Shown: positions 1-10,407 of the stretch, one piece after another
How positions within the stretch are numbered: position 1 is the stretch's first letter
Layout of the letters: the number at the start of each line of letters is the position of its first letter
Assembly (NCBI GenBank): GCA_963693365.1
Contig: CAVNZM010000009.1
Location: forward strand, 8,618,001-8,682,000
Direction: 5' to 3'
DNA: 64,000 bases
From: Amoebidium appalachense
Taxonomy: Eukaryota; Ichthyosporea
Position numbers and translations under genes: made by a program
Notes under the pieces: model-generated
Seen by the model: the letters and a program-made list of their open reading frames with translations, nothing else
The model's database searches: none
Told to the model about the DNA's origin: nothing

Positions 1-10
1 GGGGCACACT

Positions 11-1866
11 CAGTCACGAAGACTGAGTGAATCACGGTGCTGCTCGTGGGACTGAGGGCCCGGGCAGGGGCTTGGTGAAGATGTCAGCCACGTTGTCTTT
101 GCTGGACACGTAGGTGACGACCACATCCCCACTCTTGATGTAGTCCTTCGTGTTGTGGTAACGGACTGCAATGTGTTTGGTCCGGTGCTTGATGCTGTTG
201 GTGTGCAGGAGGGCAATGGTGGACTGGTTGTCACAGTAGACGGGGGTGGGGTCGGTCATCGGGTAGCCGAGTTCACGGAGGAGATCACGGTGCCAGATGA
301 CGTTTTGAACAGCAGCATTGATGGCCAGAAGCTCAGCCTCGGTGGTGGATGTTGCCGTGATGGACTGCAGCTTCGAATACCATGTGATGGGTATGCCCTT
401 GAAGAAGATGACGTATCCGGTGGTTGAACGACGGGTGTTGGGGCAGTTGGCAAAGTCAGCATCAGAATAACACTCCAGCAAGGGGGTGTTGTCGTCGGAA
501 GCAGACTTGTCGTAGTGAAGGCCGAGGTTGGAAGTGCCGATGAGGTACCGAACTACACGGAGTAGACATTCCCATGCAAGTTTGGTGGGGTTGGCACTGA
601 ATCTACCGAGGTAGCCGATGGCAAAGGAGATGTCGGGCCGGGAACAACGAGCAACCCACAAAAGACGGCCGAGTAGTTCACGGTAGGGAACCTTGATGGG
701 TGGTGAGTCGTTCTCGTTGATGGTGATGACGGTGCCGACGGGAATGGGAGTAGCCTTGGGGTGAGCATCGTTGAGGTTGAAGTCTCTGACGATGTCGTTG
801 ATGTAGGATTGCTGAAGCAGCTTGAGGTGACCGGGGGTGTGGATGAGCTGGGTGCCAAGGAAGATGTCGGGAAGGTCAACCTTGCAGAGAGCTGACTTCA
901 TGATGTGGTCTACTAGATCCTTGGTGTGGGAGGAGTTGGCCGTGCAGATGATGATGACGTCGTCCACATAGTTGCCAGTGAGGATGATGTCACCGTTGGG
1001 GAAGGTCTTGATGTAGACACATGGATCTGAACGGAGACGTTCGAGACCGTGAGCAAGGAGGACCTTGTCGAAGTACTCATACCAGGCCAGTGATGCTTGC
1101 TTGAGCCCGTAGAGTGCCTTCTTAAGTTTCCAGACCTTGTGTTCGTTGCCGGGGGTGATGAAGCCAGGTGGTGGCTCAATGTAGATGTCTTCTTGAAGAG
1201 GACTGTTGAGGAAGGCAGTTGAGACGTCGAGTTGATGAATCTCATGGTTGCCGTCCACACCGATGGCAAGGAGGGCACGGACGGAGGAGGACATCACCAC
1301 GGGGGAAGAGGTGTCACCGTAGTCAACACCGTAGACTTGAGTGAAGCCCTTTGCAACACCACGAGCTTTGATCTTGGTGTCACCGGCTGAGTTGAGGACT
1401 TTCTCAGTCACAATCCACTTGAACTTGATGATGTTGGCACCAGGGGGGGGATCAACAATGGTGAAGACATCCTTGGTGATGAAGGCTTGGTACTCGGAGG
1501 TGAGGGCAGCTATGACGGCATCACCGTTGGGACCGTTGCAAAGCTTTTGAATGCCCTTGGGGAGCTGGTCAATGTTGATGGTCGGTGCTACGATGCTGAC
1601 CAGTGCCGTTGGAGTCTTGGTGAGACGTGTAGACCGACGAAGGTTGGGCTTGGGGGGGTCCTTGAGGGGGGTGGTGGCCGGGTAGGTGGTGGAGGCCGGG
1701 ATAGGGGCATGGAAGCCAGGAATAGGACCGGTGGTGAGGGGGGCATCGGTGTCCACAGGGCTGCTCGTGGCCGAGTGGAAGGTGGGGGACCCAGGACGAA
1801 CCGGAGTCATGTAGCCGGGTTGATGCACAGCAACGGGGGGGGCCGGCAGCAAGGGTTGTTGGCCAG
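11..1866 (-). pseudogene. copia reverse transcriptase-RNase H
   Basis: Continuation of copia copy 1 in the second frame. Reverse transcriptase motifs in order: KFKWIVTEK, ARGVAKGFTQ, QLDVSTAFLNS (first catalytic Asp), YGLKQASLAWYEYF, and the catalytic box NYVDDVIII near base 965. RNase H follows with CYSDADFA, STTEAELLA and VYCDNQSTIALL, then the family-typical tail around DNVADIFTKPLPG. A four-base insertion near base 50, compared with the other copy, shifts the last few codons. Function, if active, would be cDNA synthesis and removal of the RNA strand within virus-like particles. Confidence 0.9.
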
Positions 1867-4379
1867 TGGGGGGGGGGGCTCGGGGGAGGCACGGGTTCAA
1901 CCGGGGCTGGTTGGTTGTGCCAGGACGGTTGGGAGATGACCACAGACGGAGTTTCATCGTCGTCGTCGGAGGGGGGGTCCAATGTCGGCAGATCGGGTTT
2001 GGGGGGAACGGAGACCTGATTGGTGCTGCCCGTGAATTTCGACTCGTCGAAGATCACATCACGGCAGATCTTGATTTGGTTGCTGGCATGGTCGAGGATC
2101 TTGTGTGCCTTGGAGGGTAGGTCCCAGCCGACGTAGGTGCCGACTCTGACGGTTGATGCCAGCTTGTTCCTCTTTGACCGGGGAACATGCACATAGGCAG
2201 GGGAGCCGAACACGTGGAGCTGGGAGACGTCGGGTTTGAAGCCGTGGAAGGCCTCGAAGGGAGTGTTGCCGTTGGCAGCAGATGACGGTGTGACGTTGAT
2301 GATGTAGCTTGTATGCTTGAGAGCAGCAACCCACAACTTGGGAGAGAGAGGTTGGTCCTTGTCGGCATGGAGGAAGCAACGGACTGTCTCTTGCAGTTCT
2401 CTCATCTTCCGTTCAACAACACCATTGTGTTGTGGTGTGTCGACGGGGGCAAACTCCATGATGATGCCTTTCTGCTTGCAGTAGGCCTCGGTGTCCTTGG
2501 AGGTGAACTCAGAGCCGGAGTCAAACCGAAGATGGGTGACGATCTCAGGTGTCTGACGTTCGATGGTTTCAACGAGAGACTGAATGTGGCTGAGGGTTTC
2601 ACCACGGTTGTAAAGGGGGAACACGGTGGTGTAACCGGTGGCATCACAAACACACACCAGAGCAACCTTGTAGCCTCCGTAGGAAGCACAGGGAGCTTCG
2701 AAGAAGTCCAGGTGCCACTTAGCACCGGGAATGGTGAACTTGGAACGGGTGCCGGGAAAGGGGGCCTTGGTGGTCTTGCCAGACATGCAGCCGAAGCAGT
2801 CACTGTTGTCGGGTGACTTGAGGGAGGGGGGCATGCCGATGACAAGCTCATCCTTGGCCATCCTGGTGACGGTGGAGAGGGCACGGTGGCCGAGACGGTT
2901 GTGCCAAAGGGTGAGGTCGTCGGGTGGTTGAGTCCTTGCTGTGTAGGCTTGGACCCCCGGGTGTTTAGGAGTCTCAATCACATAGTCAGTGATGTAGTAG
3001 AGACCGTCGAGGGGGGTGAGATCTGTAATAATGTCACCATTACGGCTGTAGAGGAACGACGGGTGGTTGTCTGTATCGTCACAATGACCTAGGAGGCCGG
3101 CAGCTGATGCCATGGAGGTAGACACGAGGAAAGACGGTGCCTCGGGAACGTAGTAAGCATTGATGCTGCACGGTGTTGGGTGGCCGTTGTAGTGCAGTGT
3201 TATGTTGATGATGCCACGTTGTTTGGCATTGACTGTGCCGAGGCCGTGAATGGGGGTGGGAGGACACGGGGTAAGGGAGGAGAAATACTCCTTGATGGGG
3301 CAGATGTGTGCATTACAAGCACTGTCCCAGACGGGGTCGTTACTGTCAGGTGTGCCGGTGGAGGAGATGAGTGCAAATTTCACACTCTTGTCACCTTTCT
3401 CCTGCTTGGCACGACGAGCAACTGTGCAGCCAGGCTCCGGGCATGCTGTGATGTGGTGGGGCTCATGGCAGTAGGAACACTTCACACTGTTGGTGTTGTG
3501 CTGTCGGTTACGGTTGTCCCTGTTACCACGGTGGTAAGGGGAAGTTGAACGGGGGCCGGGTGACTTGGAGGGAGGACGAGGATCACGGGAACGGGACGGG
3601 GAACGGTGAGGTGTATGCTCACGTCGAGGAATACGGTTACGGAGGTCACCGGGGGGAAGCACTCTGCTCTGGAGTGCACGGAGGGGACGGTTGTTGACGG
3701 TTGCACCTGTGCCTGCGTCGATGAGGCCGGCACGGATTTCAGCTCCTCGGATGTCACTGATGAGCATGTTGAAGGACGGGTAGGCCTTGTTGTTCATCCA
3801 GTAGTCGGAGCAGAGACGTTCAATGTCGGGGCAGACCAGGGCTGTGTTCTTCCGGATGTGGAGGAAGAACTTACGTACGACATCCTTGTGCTGGACGGGT
3901 TCGTCGAGGCAGGCAAGTGTCGTAGCCAGACGTTGGAGACGGGTGAGGTATGCTGTGACGTTGGGGTAGTCTCGTAGTTCAAGCTCCTCGAAGGTGACTT
4001 GAATCTGGGTGACTCGGGCCTCCTTCTCCGCTACATACGCCATACGTAGGTTGTGGAAGACTTCACCACCGTGGACACCGTCTTGCATCCGGCCGGAGTC
4101 GTAGAGCTCGGTCGGGTGGACGGACTGGTTGAGGATCTGGTCGAGGACGTCGGAAGCTTTCTTGTAGGAGTCCTTGGTGGTGTAGCCTAGCCACTGGTTG
4201 GCTTCAGCGCCGTCAACCCACTGTGGCCTCTTGATAGCGTCAACGAATTTCTCGGCAATGGTGGTTCTAATGAACCGGTGAATGAGTGGCTCCCACTCGA
4301 AATAATTAAGACGTTTCTCGTCTCGTTTCTCGGACGGATTCCATATTGGAAGGTTGATATACGACGGTTTGTCAGTCAT
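1867..4379 (-). pseudogene. copia gag-protease-integrase reading frame
   Basis: One open frame from an ATG at 4379. Gag-like N-terminus to about residue 290 with an Arg/Ser/Pro-rich stretch, a zinc knuckle at about 299-311 (Cys-x2-Cys-x3-His-x4-Cys), a retropepsin site at about 351 reading Asp-Ser-Ala-Cys in place of the usual Asp-Ser/Thr-Gly, then integrase: an HHCC zinc domain at about 490-530 and the D, D, E residues in WHLDFFEAP (about 552), LRFDSGSEF (about 620) and NGVVERKMRE (about 655). A Pro-rich linker follows. The frame is lost in a run of eleven C (read on this strand) at 1868-1878, beyond which the reverse transcriptase is in another phase. The second copy has twelve C at the same place. 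Called a pseudogene because of this break, although slippage in the run is conceivable. Confidence 0.88.
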
Positions 4380-4455
4380 GATTGAAGCAGTAAGACTGAG
4401 AGATTTTCGCGGTTGTAGCGAGATTGTGTGTTAGCGTGCAAAGGGGCCGTAAACC

Positions 4456-5163
4456 TGTTATTTTGTGTGGGTAAACGGAGAAGCAGAGAGCACAGATGGG
4501 TGTTATGTAAAACACAACACAAAGACACACGGGAAAAACACAACCGGAGAGGAGGAACGATTTCTGGAACCATAGGAAGTGAATACGACTGCTTGTGATT
4601 TATTTCAAGATGAGGTCCCTTTTATACTTGGGAATGTGAAACGATAAACCAAACAAATAGACGAAAACTATGAGTGTAAAATATATCGATTAAAATGTCT
4701 GTCGACACATAGAATATAAAACTCAATCCTCTAATGAAAGAAACTTCTAATAAAAGCACGGAAACATTTAACAAAATGAAACCACTTATGTAACTATTAA
4801 TTCATAACATATATTTATACATGTTCTTATCATAACACGTCTAAATATAATTATTCCTAATAGTTGAAGAACATAGCACAATGCTACGTCGTGGGAAAGG
4901 AATGAGAAAGGAATGTAAGTTACTATATTTGGGAAAATACAAACGAGATATGATTGGATGACATATATAGATTTTGACGCAAACGACAATACGTGTGCGC
5001 GAGCTAAGTATGTCGATACGTACACAGATCTAAGATGTCGTGTACACGGAAACGGAAAAGAAAGAAAGAAATGAAGAAAGGAAAAGGAAACAAACTACAA
5101 CAACTAATAAATAAATACCAAACTCAACTTCTAAGTCTTGCTGAGAATTAAGTGAAGATGACA
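4456..5163 (-). repeat. 5' LTR of copia copy 1
   Basis: On the minus strand it starts TGTCATCTTCACTT and ends AAAATAACA, so it has the TG...CA ends of an LTR. It is homologous along its whole length (708 bp) to the two 704-bp LTRs of copia copy 2. It holds a TATA-like stretch and the AT-rich body of the LTR. Immediately downstream on this strand comes GGTTTACGGCCCC, a motif kept after the 5' LTR in all copia copies here and therefore the likely primer-binding region, although it lacks the usual leading TGG. Confidence 0.9.
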
Positions 5164-6133
5164 GGTATAGATCAGGGAACAGTCGGAGGACCACCTGCCG
5201 AGTTGTTTGATCCGGGAGTCGTCGACCCCGGCCTCAGCCAGTGCTGTGGCCCCCCCGATGCGGAGGCTGTGTCCGGCAAACCGGGAGGGTGAGAGGCCTG
5301 CCCGGGAGAGGAGGGCACGAAAGTCGGCAGAGAAAGCACTCTTGGTGTAGGGGATGCCACCGAGACTGAAGAGGGGGTCGTCGGGTTGACCGGACGTTGT
5401 ATCTAGGAACTGCCGGAGGAGATGGGCTGGGGAGAAGTGGGTGAGGGGCAGGGCAGCGAGAGTGACGTTGACACCTCGGGCCTGTACATCCGTCTTGGAG
5501 GTTGGCAGGTGGAGGGTGGCATGGGACAAAGTACCGGTGGGGGTGTAGCTGAAGGTCACATCCTTCCGTTTAACGTGACGGGACGGGTCAAAGGAAGTCA
5601 GGGTTTTGGAGGTAAATTCCCCCGAACGGAGGAGACCGCAGAAACCGACGATGAGGGCCGTCCATAGCCGTAGATTGGCCGAGGAGGCCTTGTTGGGGCA
5701 CTGGCCATGGAGTATGCTGAGGTGGGAGGGCAGGAGGGGCTCCCTGGTGGATGATCGGGGTCGGATGTTGTGAGAAAGTTGCCATCTGCCCACCCCTCGG
5801 AGGAACCAGGCCAGAGACTTGTCGTGAGGGTAGGGAGCAGGGAGGCCCATGTCGAGGTGGAGTCTGGTGATGGCCGAATTGTAGCCGGCCAAGGAAGAGG
5901 CCTGTACCCCTCGTTGGGCACACCAGGCGAGAAAAAGCTGCACGGTGTGGGGGGAGGCCGGGAGGGAGGACCCGGCGGAGGATTGCAGCCGAGATGCCGC
6001 ACAAAAATCGATGAATACTTTTTTGCACCCGGGAGTAAAAGGCCCGAGAGTCGAGGTTGAGACTCAGGGCCTGACATTCCTGCAGGGTAGTGGTGGCACG
6101 AAGCAGCTCGGCCGGAGCAAAGTGGGGGGCCAA
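5164..6133 (-). pseudogene. DIRS tyrosine recombinase (YR), broken
   Basis: Codes for a phage-integrase-type tyrosine recombinase. The catalytic Arg lies in GLLRSGEFT, the His-x-x-Arg box in GHSLRIGGAT near base 5270, and the nucleophile Tyr in SLIYT just before the copia junction. The 3' end is replaced by the copia LTR, and a one-base difference in an A-run (minus strand) near 6020 shifts the N-terminal part relative to DIRS-B. No ATG lies at the conserved start of homology, so expression may depend on frameshifting from the upstream gene. Function in the family: integration of circular cDNA without target duplication. Confidence 0.85.
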
Positions 6134-6185
6134 TCGGCCAGCGTTGCTCCGGAAGGGGAGATCTGGGGGGGGGGGGGGGGGGGGG

Positions 6186-6454
6186 TGAGCCCAGGGGAAG
6201 GGATAAGAACTTGTGGACCCAGAAGGGGAAGGGGCAGGGCTCCGGTTGCAGGTAAGGTCGGAGTCGTTGGGTCCGGGGAAGTTGGTTACGGAGGAGCTGC
6301 GCGGCGAATGATTGGGCTGGGTAGGGGGGCCAGCAGCTCCCGGAGGCGGGAGGTGTCAACGTGGTGTTGGGGCAGCGGGCGGGCCTCCGGGGGCTGAGCC
6401 TCGGGGGAAGGGGTGGTTAGCAAGGGTGGGGCACCCTCGGGGAGATCCCGGCAT

Positions 6455-6498
<44 letters not shown>

Positions 6499-6591
6499 CA
6501 GGGCCCCGGTGGGTTTAGAGTAGGGCAGCAGGGCCCGAGGGAGGGTTTGCAGGGAGGGCAGCGGGGCCCTGTGCAGGGGATGCCCGAGCAC
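6186..6591 (-). pseudogene. Remnant fusing RT N-terminus to RNase H C-terminus
   Basis: Translation shows the start of the DIRS reverse transcriptase reading frame (low-complexity Pro-rich N-terminus, then SFAAQLL) running directly into the RNase H tail (RNQLPRTQRLRP). In DIRS-C these two motifs lie at about 62083 and 63505, so roughly 1.4 kb is missing here. A G homopolymer of more than 30 bases at about 6459-6495 and another at about 6169-6185 flank the remnant. It cannot make a working polymerase. Confidence 0.75.
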
Positions 6592-6888
6592 GCGCGGGTG
6601 TGGGCGTACACAGAGTTAGAAGAAGGGGGGGGGAGGGAGTGCTAGGTGAGTGTAAGGGGGGGGAGGCTCGTGGGATGGGGGGGGGGGGAGTAAAATTATG
6701 TGCAGTGGCCAGAATAACGTCTTTGTGTAGGGACATTTATTCTTGGCGCGCGCGGGCGCCGTAGTTGGCCTGCGAAAATTGTTACTCAGCCCTAGTGCCC
6801 CGTTTTTCCCGAGCTCCGTGTCCTTGGACCCGTGTAACCTAGCTCCTAGCCCCTATGTTCTATCTGTGGGTGTGGGTGTGCGCGTAGA
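6592..6888. other. DIRS spacer between gag and RT
   Basis: No gene is seen. The stretch matches the 61502-61800 spacer of DIRS-C on the opposite strand, including G/C-rich tracts and a motif around GGGACATTTATTCTTG. It may hold processing or translation signals, but none can be shown. Confidence 0.5.
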
Positions 6889-8048
6889 CTAGGCATTGTG
6901 CTTGCAGTCTTTGCGGGGGTGTGTGCCAGAGCAGAGCGGGCACACGTGGGAGAAGGGGCAGGGCTGCTTAGCGCAGGACCGACCGTTGTGAAAATTCCTG
7001 CAGTGTGTCGCGGGTAGATCCACGGGTCGGGTCGGTGGTGCCGGGCCGGGTTGCGGGCCGGGTCGGTTAGGGGTTTGGCCCCCGCCGGGCTTGTGGGGCG
7101 GCTCGAAACCATCAAGACCACAGCCGGGCTTGGGGTACATGGGGCAGGCCGCGCTGGGGTGGTCGGGGAAACCGCAGCGCTGACATGCGTCCGGTATGAG
7201 CAGAGTGGGTGGCAGGAGGAGATCCTGGTGGAGTTGGGCGAGCAGGTTGGGACACTCGATCGGAGCCCGACCCTGCTGGTGGGCAACGGTTCGGGCGTAT
7301 ATGTCATAGTTGTGGATCTGGGCCCACGGGTATCGGGTGCTGAGGCGAGTGATGTGCTGAGTCCAAAGTACTTCTTTGTCCGTGGGGAGGCCGAGGTGGT
7401 GCTTGGCGGCCATGTAAAGGTCCAAGCTTGGATCCAAATGACGAGTGAACGCAGGGGAACAGGTTTGTCTTGGCGAACAGTCTCGATGCTGCCGTCGTCG
7501 GCCATGCGCAGATGCTGACCTTTCTTGGATGGGGCCAGGAGGGCGGCGGGGGTGAACTTATACAGGTCGACGAAACGATTGGCGCGCAAATCTGCCAGCA
7601 CATCCGCGGGGGGAAGCGGGAGTGTGCCCGGCTGAATGTCGCCAGTGTTCTCACCTGTAATGGGGGGCACGGGCAGGGCAGGTAGATCCAGGTCAGGGCC
7701 GAGATGCAGCCCCAGGGAAACCTCCCCGGGTGCGGAGGGCGCGGCGTGGGGCGCGGGAGGGTCGCGGTTGGTGAGAGCGGCCAGGACGCCAGCCATCTGG
7801 GTGCTGATGGCGGTGAGGGCGGCAAGGACGGCGTCTTGAGAAGTCATTGGCGGGGACGGTGGGGCCTGAGGGGGGACTTCAGGAGTAGAGGGGAGAGTAG
7901 CCGGAGGGTCCGTGGTGGTATGGACCGCTGGAGGCGCGTCAGTGCCCGCGGGAGCGTTGGTCAGCCTGTGGCGGAGGTCGCTGCGGGTCAGGCGCTTAGG
8001 TGCCGCGGCAGGGGCGGCGGCTGAGGCCTGGCGCTTTTTCGGCGGCAT
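6889..8048 (-). pseudogene. DIRS gag-like protein with cysteine/histidine zinc motifs
   Basis: ATG at 8048 begins MPPKKRQAS, a basic Ala/Pro-rich N-terminus, followed by a conserved gag-like core, then three Cys/His clusters at the C-terminus: CQRCGFPDHPSAAC, a CCCH-like cluster CAKQPCPFSH, and CPLCSGTHPRKDC, ending at a stop at 6889. These are typical nucleic-acid-binding ends of retroelement gag proteins. A frameshift near 7430 splits the gene relative to DIRS-C, whose core is open. It probably coats the element RNA. Homology to 60331-61501 runs along the full length. Confidence 0.8.
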
Positions 8049-8179
8049 GCTGACCGGCGTAGGGAAAGATAGGGAGAAGAAGAAAAAGAAAATATAGCTG
8101 TAAAGCTGTAGGTGCTAAACACAGGAGATGTGTTGTTGCTTGCTGATCTGCTAAAAACTGTCGTGCTTATATACCTAAG

Positions 8180-10021
8180 GGCCGGCCATCGTAACCGTTG
8201 GCATCTGCCCATTGACGCATATGTTCTGCCAACCCCTGCGTTGTAGCATAGGCCCCATCTCCGATGCCTAGGTCAACTGCTGCATCACCAGCATTTGCAA
8301 TGTCGCGGAGAAACTGGAGCTCCAAGGGCAAGCTCTTCTCCATTAGCTCTCGCCGGAGGCTTGTGTCGGGAGGGACTTCAGAGTTGATTTCACGCCTGGT
8401 AGATCAACCAAGTAGTGGAAAAGTGCTTGTAGGACATCTGTTCGTTTGTAATACTCGATGAATGCAGTGTAGTACTCACGCTGCCCAATGCGCATTCCAC
8501 TAGCCTCGAGACACATGTAGCGTCGGTCACTCTGCTCAACTCGCACAGCCCAATCCTCATTGGTCAAAAAGGCGTAGCGCTCGTAGGTGCGTGTGTGGAC
8601 ACCATCCACTCCCTTCTTCTCCAAGATGGCATCATCTTGCGTGATGAGCGCTTTCAGTATGTTGTTGACTTCGTGACAGCCACCAAACGTACATTCATCG
8701 ACAACGGCCAGGAGCTTGTGCATGAGGTGTGCATTAAACTTGCTTGAAAGATGGTCTTTGTTTTTGATTGAGGCACTGTAATTCTCGCCAATTAAGCGTT
8801 GAACTACCTCAAACCACGTATTCTTACCAGCCCCTTGTGCAGACTTCACAAGGATCGCTGTGCCTGGTTTGGTAGCTGGGTGCTGGAATATATGAGCGGT
8901 CCAGCGTAACAGATACGAAAAAGCATCTTCGTTACCGTTTGCTAATATCTCATACGCATGGCGTACGAACATTTCAGCAGGATGTCTCGAATAGAGCCCA
9001 TACTTTTCCAACAGCTCGTCGGTCATAAAACCCCACTGCGATTCGGAAGGATGGGTGGTACAATACATCTGGGTCCGGTGTAGTTGAATGCCGAGTCGTA
9101 CTTGAACCGGAGCCCTCGAAAAATGTTAAAAACTCGGCGTTCACCATGTAGATAGGCTTCCTTGACGAGGTTTGTTTTGGGGTTGGGCGATTCTGGATCA
9201 AAGACTGCTAAAACGTAAGTTGGGATCTCGCCATTCATGAAGTCGACACCCGTGTACCTTTTCTCCGTATCCCTGTCGATGTACTCCACACTAAACCGTT
9301 GAATCGAGTTTCGCATATCGTCCTTCGTTAAAGTTCTGAGTTCATAGGCCTGCCTCTCAGGGGACCATTGCTTCAGGATGTAGAGGCTTGTTCCGTTAAC
9401 ATATGCAGCCCATTTGCTCAGATAGGCGACCAGACCACTACGCCCCCAATCCGAACCAATGATGCGTGGTAGAAACGGCATGCGGTCGGGGGGCTCGCTG
9501 CTCTCTCTTTCCAACTCGTCAAAGATGGATCGCTCGGGTGTAAAGTCCATCATGGTTGTGTCACATGTCGGAGAGGACTTGGCTTCAGTGGGTTGTGTGT
9601 CTTTGCCGTAGATGGAGGTGAAGGCCCCGGCGGTGTTCCAACGCATCACACTCCCAGAGTTCCAATCACGAATGGGGTTGACGATAACACGGTTGGCCTT
9701 CGAAAATCTTTCGGACGCCCAGGCCGTCATGGCTGCTCGGTCAGGTCCAGGGGGCTGATGCCTTGCATTGCACTCCAAATGAGCAGTTTTGGCCCGCTTT
9801 GTCAAGCATGTGCGGATTTCACCATATGAGGTTCCAAATGTTGTTTGAATTGACTTGAAAAGATCGTCGTGGTCAAAGGGCTCGCCATCCACACGCATTT
9901 CTCGTTCACCAGTAGGGGCATAGACAGCAAGGTACCAATCCTGACATCGACTTCTCAGACTTGTTGCTTCCACAGCCTGCGGGGGAGGCTCGGCGCCTTC
10001 ACAGCATACTGTAGGTTCCAT
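8180..10021 (-). pseudogene. D5-like superfamily 3 helicase (virus-like), frameshifted and 3' truncated
   Basis: ATG at 10021. The N-terminal 330 codons lack a motif I could assign but end in FNIFRGLRFKYDSAFN, which aligns with FNIFRGLKIVHD in the helicase at 58.7 kb. After a frameshift near 9060 the SF3 ATPase follows: Walker A KSAQGAGKNTWF, Walker B KLLAVVDECTF, sensor ERYAFLTNEDW and a following DRRY, the arrangement of D5-like helicases of PLVs, virophages and large DNA viruses. A second frameshift near 8395 leads to a C-terminal domain beginning LELQFLRDIANAG that is cut at 8179 by DIRS-A. It would unwind DNA at a viral origin. The diverging iteron array upstream supports a replication role. 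The specific virus group is inference. Confidence 0.85.
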
Positions 10022-10065
10022 TATCTATATGGATGAGAAAAAAAAAATCGGCAGGTGGTTGTAAG

Positions 10066-10280
10066 TGAACCACTTGAACCACCTGAACCACAGTGACTGA
10101 ACCAGGGGGGTAAATCACCCCCTCCAGAAATATACTCGAGGTTGGTGTTTGTGTCTGTTCTCTGCTGGATTACAAAAACAGTGGTTCAAAGTGGTTCAAG
10201 TGGTTCACTCTATTAGAATTGGGTTAAAATGTCAAGTTTTATTATAAGAAATCGGAAAACCGTGAACCACTGCGAACCAC
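10066..10280. repeat. Iteron-like TGAACCAC array between helicase and nuclease genes
   Basis: Nine copies of an 8-base motif. Direct TGAACCAC/G at 10066, 10075, 10084 and 10098; inverted GTGGTTCA at 10181, 10191 and 10200; direct (T/C)GAACCAC at 10263 and 10273. Spacing within clusters is 9-10 bases, close to one helical turn. The array lies in the divergent space between the SF3 helicase (minus) and a nuclease gene (plus). Iterons next to a replication helicase suggest an origin; a shared regulatory site is the alternative. Confidence 0.75.
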
Positions 10281-10350
10281 TGACCGGTAGTAAGGATCTG
10301 ACCAAGAGAGAGTAGTGGTACAGACTGGCATCTTTTGGATGTGTTGCTTC

Positions 10351-10361
10351 CTTTTATACCT
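10351..10361 (+). promoter_or_regulatory. TATA-like box of nuclease gene
   Basis: TTTTATACC lies about 50 bases before the ATG at 10408, a position suited to a TATA-driven short leader. Similar (T/C)ATAAAAG boxes precede other genes of the same block. Confidence 0.5.
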
Positions 10362-10407
10362 TTGAGGTGGGGTATGGAGTTGAGATTTTTTCTTGTGGCC
10401 TACAGTG

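Larger units (their letters stand above)
1..5163 (-). mobile_element. Ty1/copia retrotransposon, copy 1 (family 1), 3' end outside window
   Basis: The element reads right to left: 5' LTR (4456-5163), a leader with a conserved motif directly after the LTR, gag-protease-integrase, then reverse transcriptase-RNase H ending near base 11. The order integrase before reverse transcriptase is diagnostic of the copia (Pseudoviridae) superfamily. The coding part is nearly the same as the plus-strand copy at 27539-34437, which gives the expected remainder (3' untranslated region, polypurine tract, 3' LTR) lying left of base 1. The element is inserted in the recombinase gene of DIRS-A: the reading frame of that gene stops being homologous exactly at 5163/5164. 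The host-side 5-bp duplication cannot be checked because the other end is missing. Confidence 0.93.
5164..8179 (-). mobile_element. DIRS-like tyrosine-recombinase retroelement, copy A (truncated, deleted)
   Basis: It reads right to left with a promoter remnant, gag (8048-6889), a spacer, a fusion of the start of the reverse transcriptase to the end of RNase H, then a tyrosine recombinase cut by copia copy 1 at 5163. The same gene order is seen more completely in DIRS-C at 59742-64000. Homology to the other copies stops at about 8179, just upstream of the shared TATATAAG promoter, where the sequence becomes the C-terminal coding part of the virus-like helicase. No LTR and no target duplication are seen, which fits recombinase-mediated insertion of DIRS elements. 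About 1.4 kb of reverse transcriptase-RNase H is missing. Confidence 0.85.
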
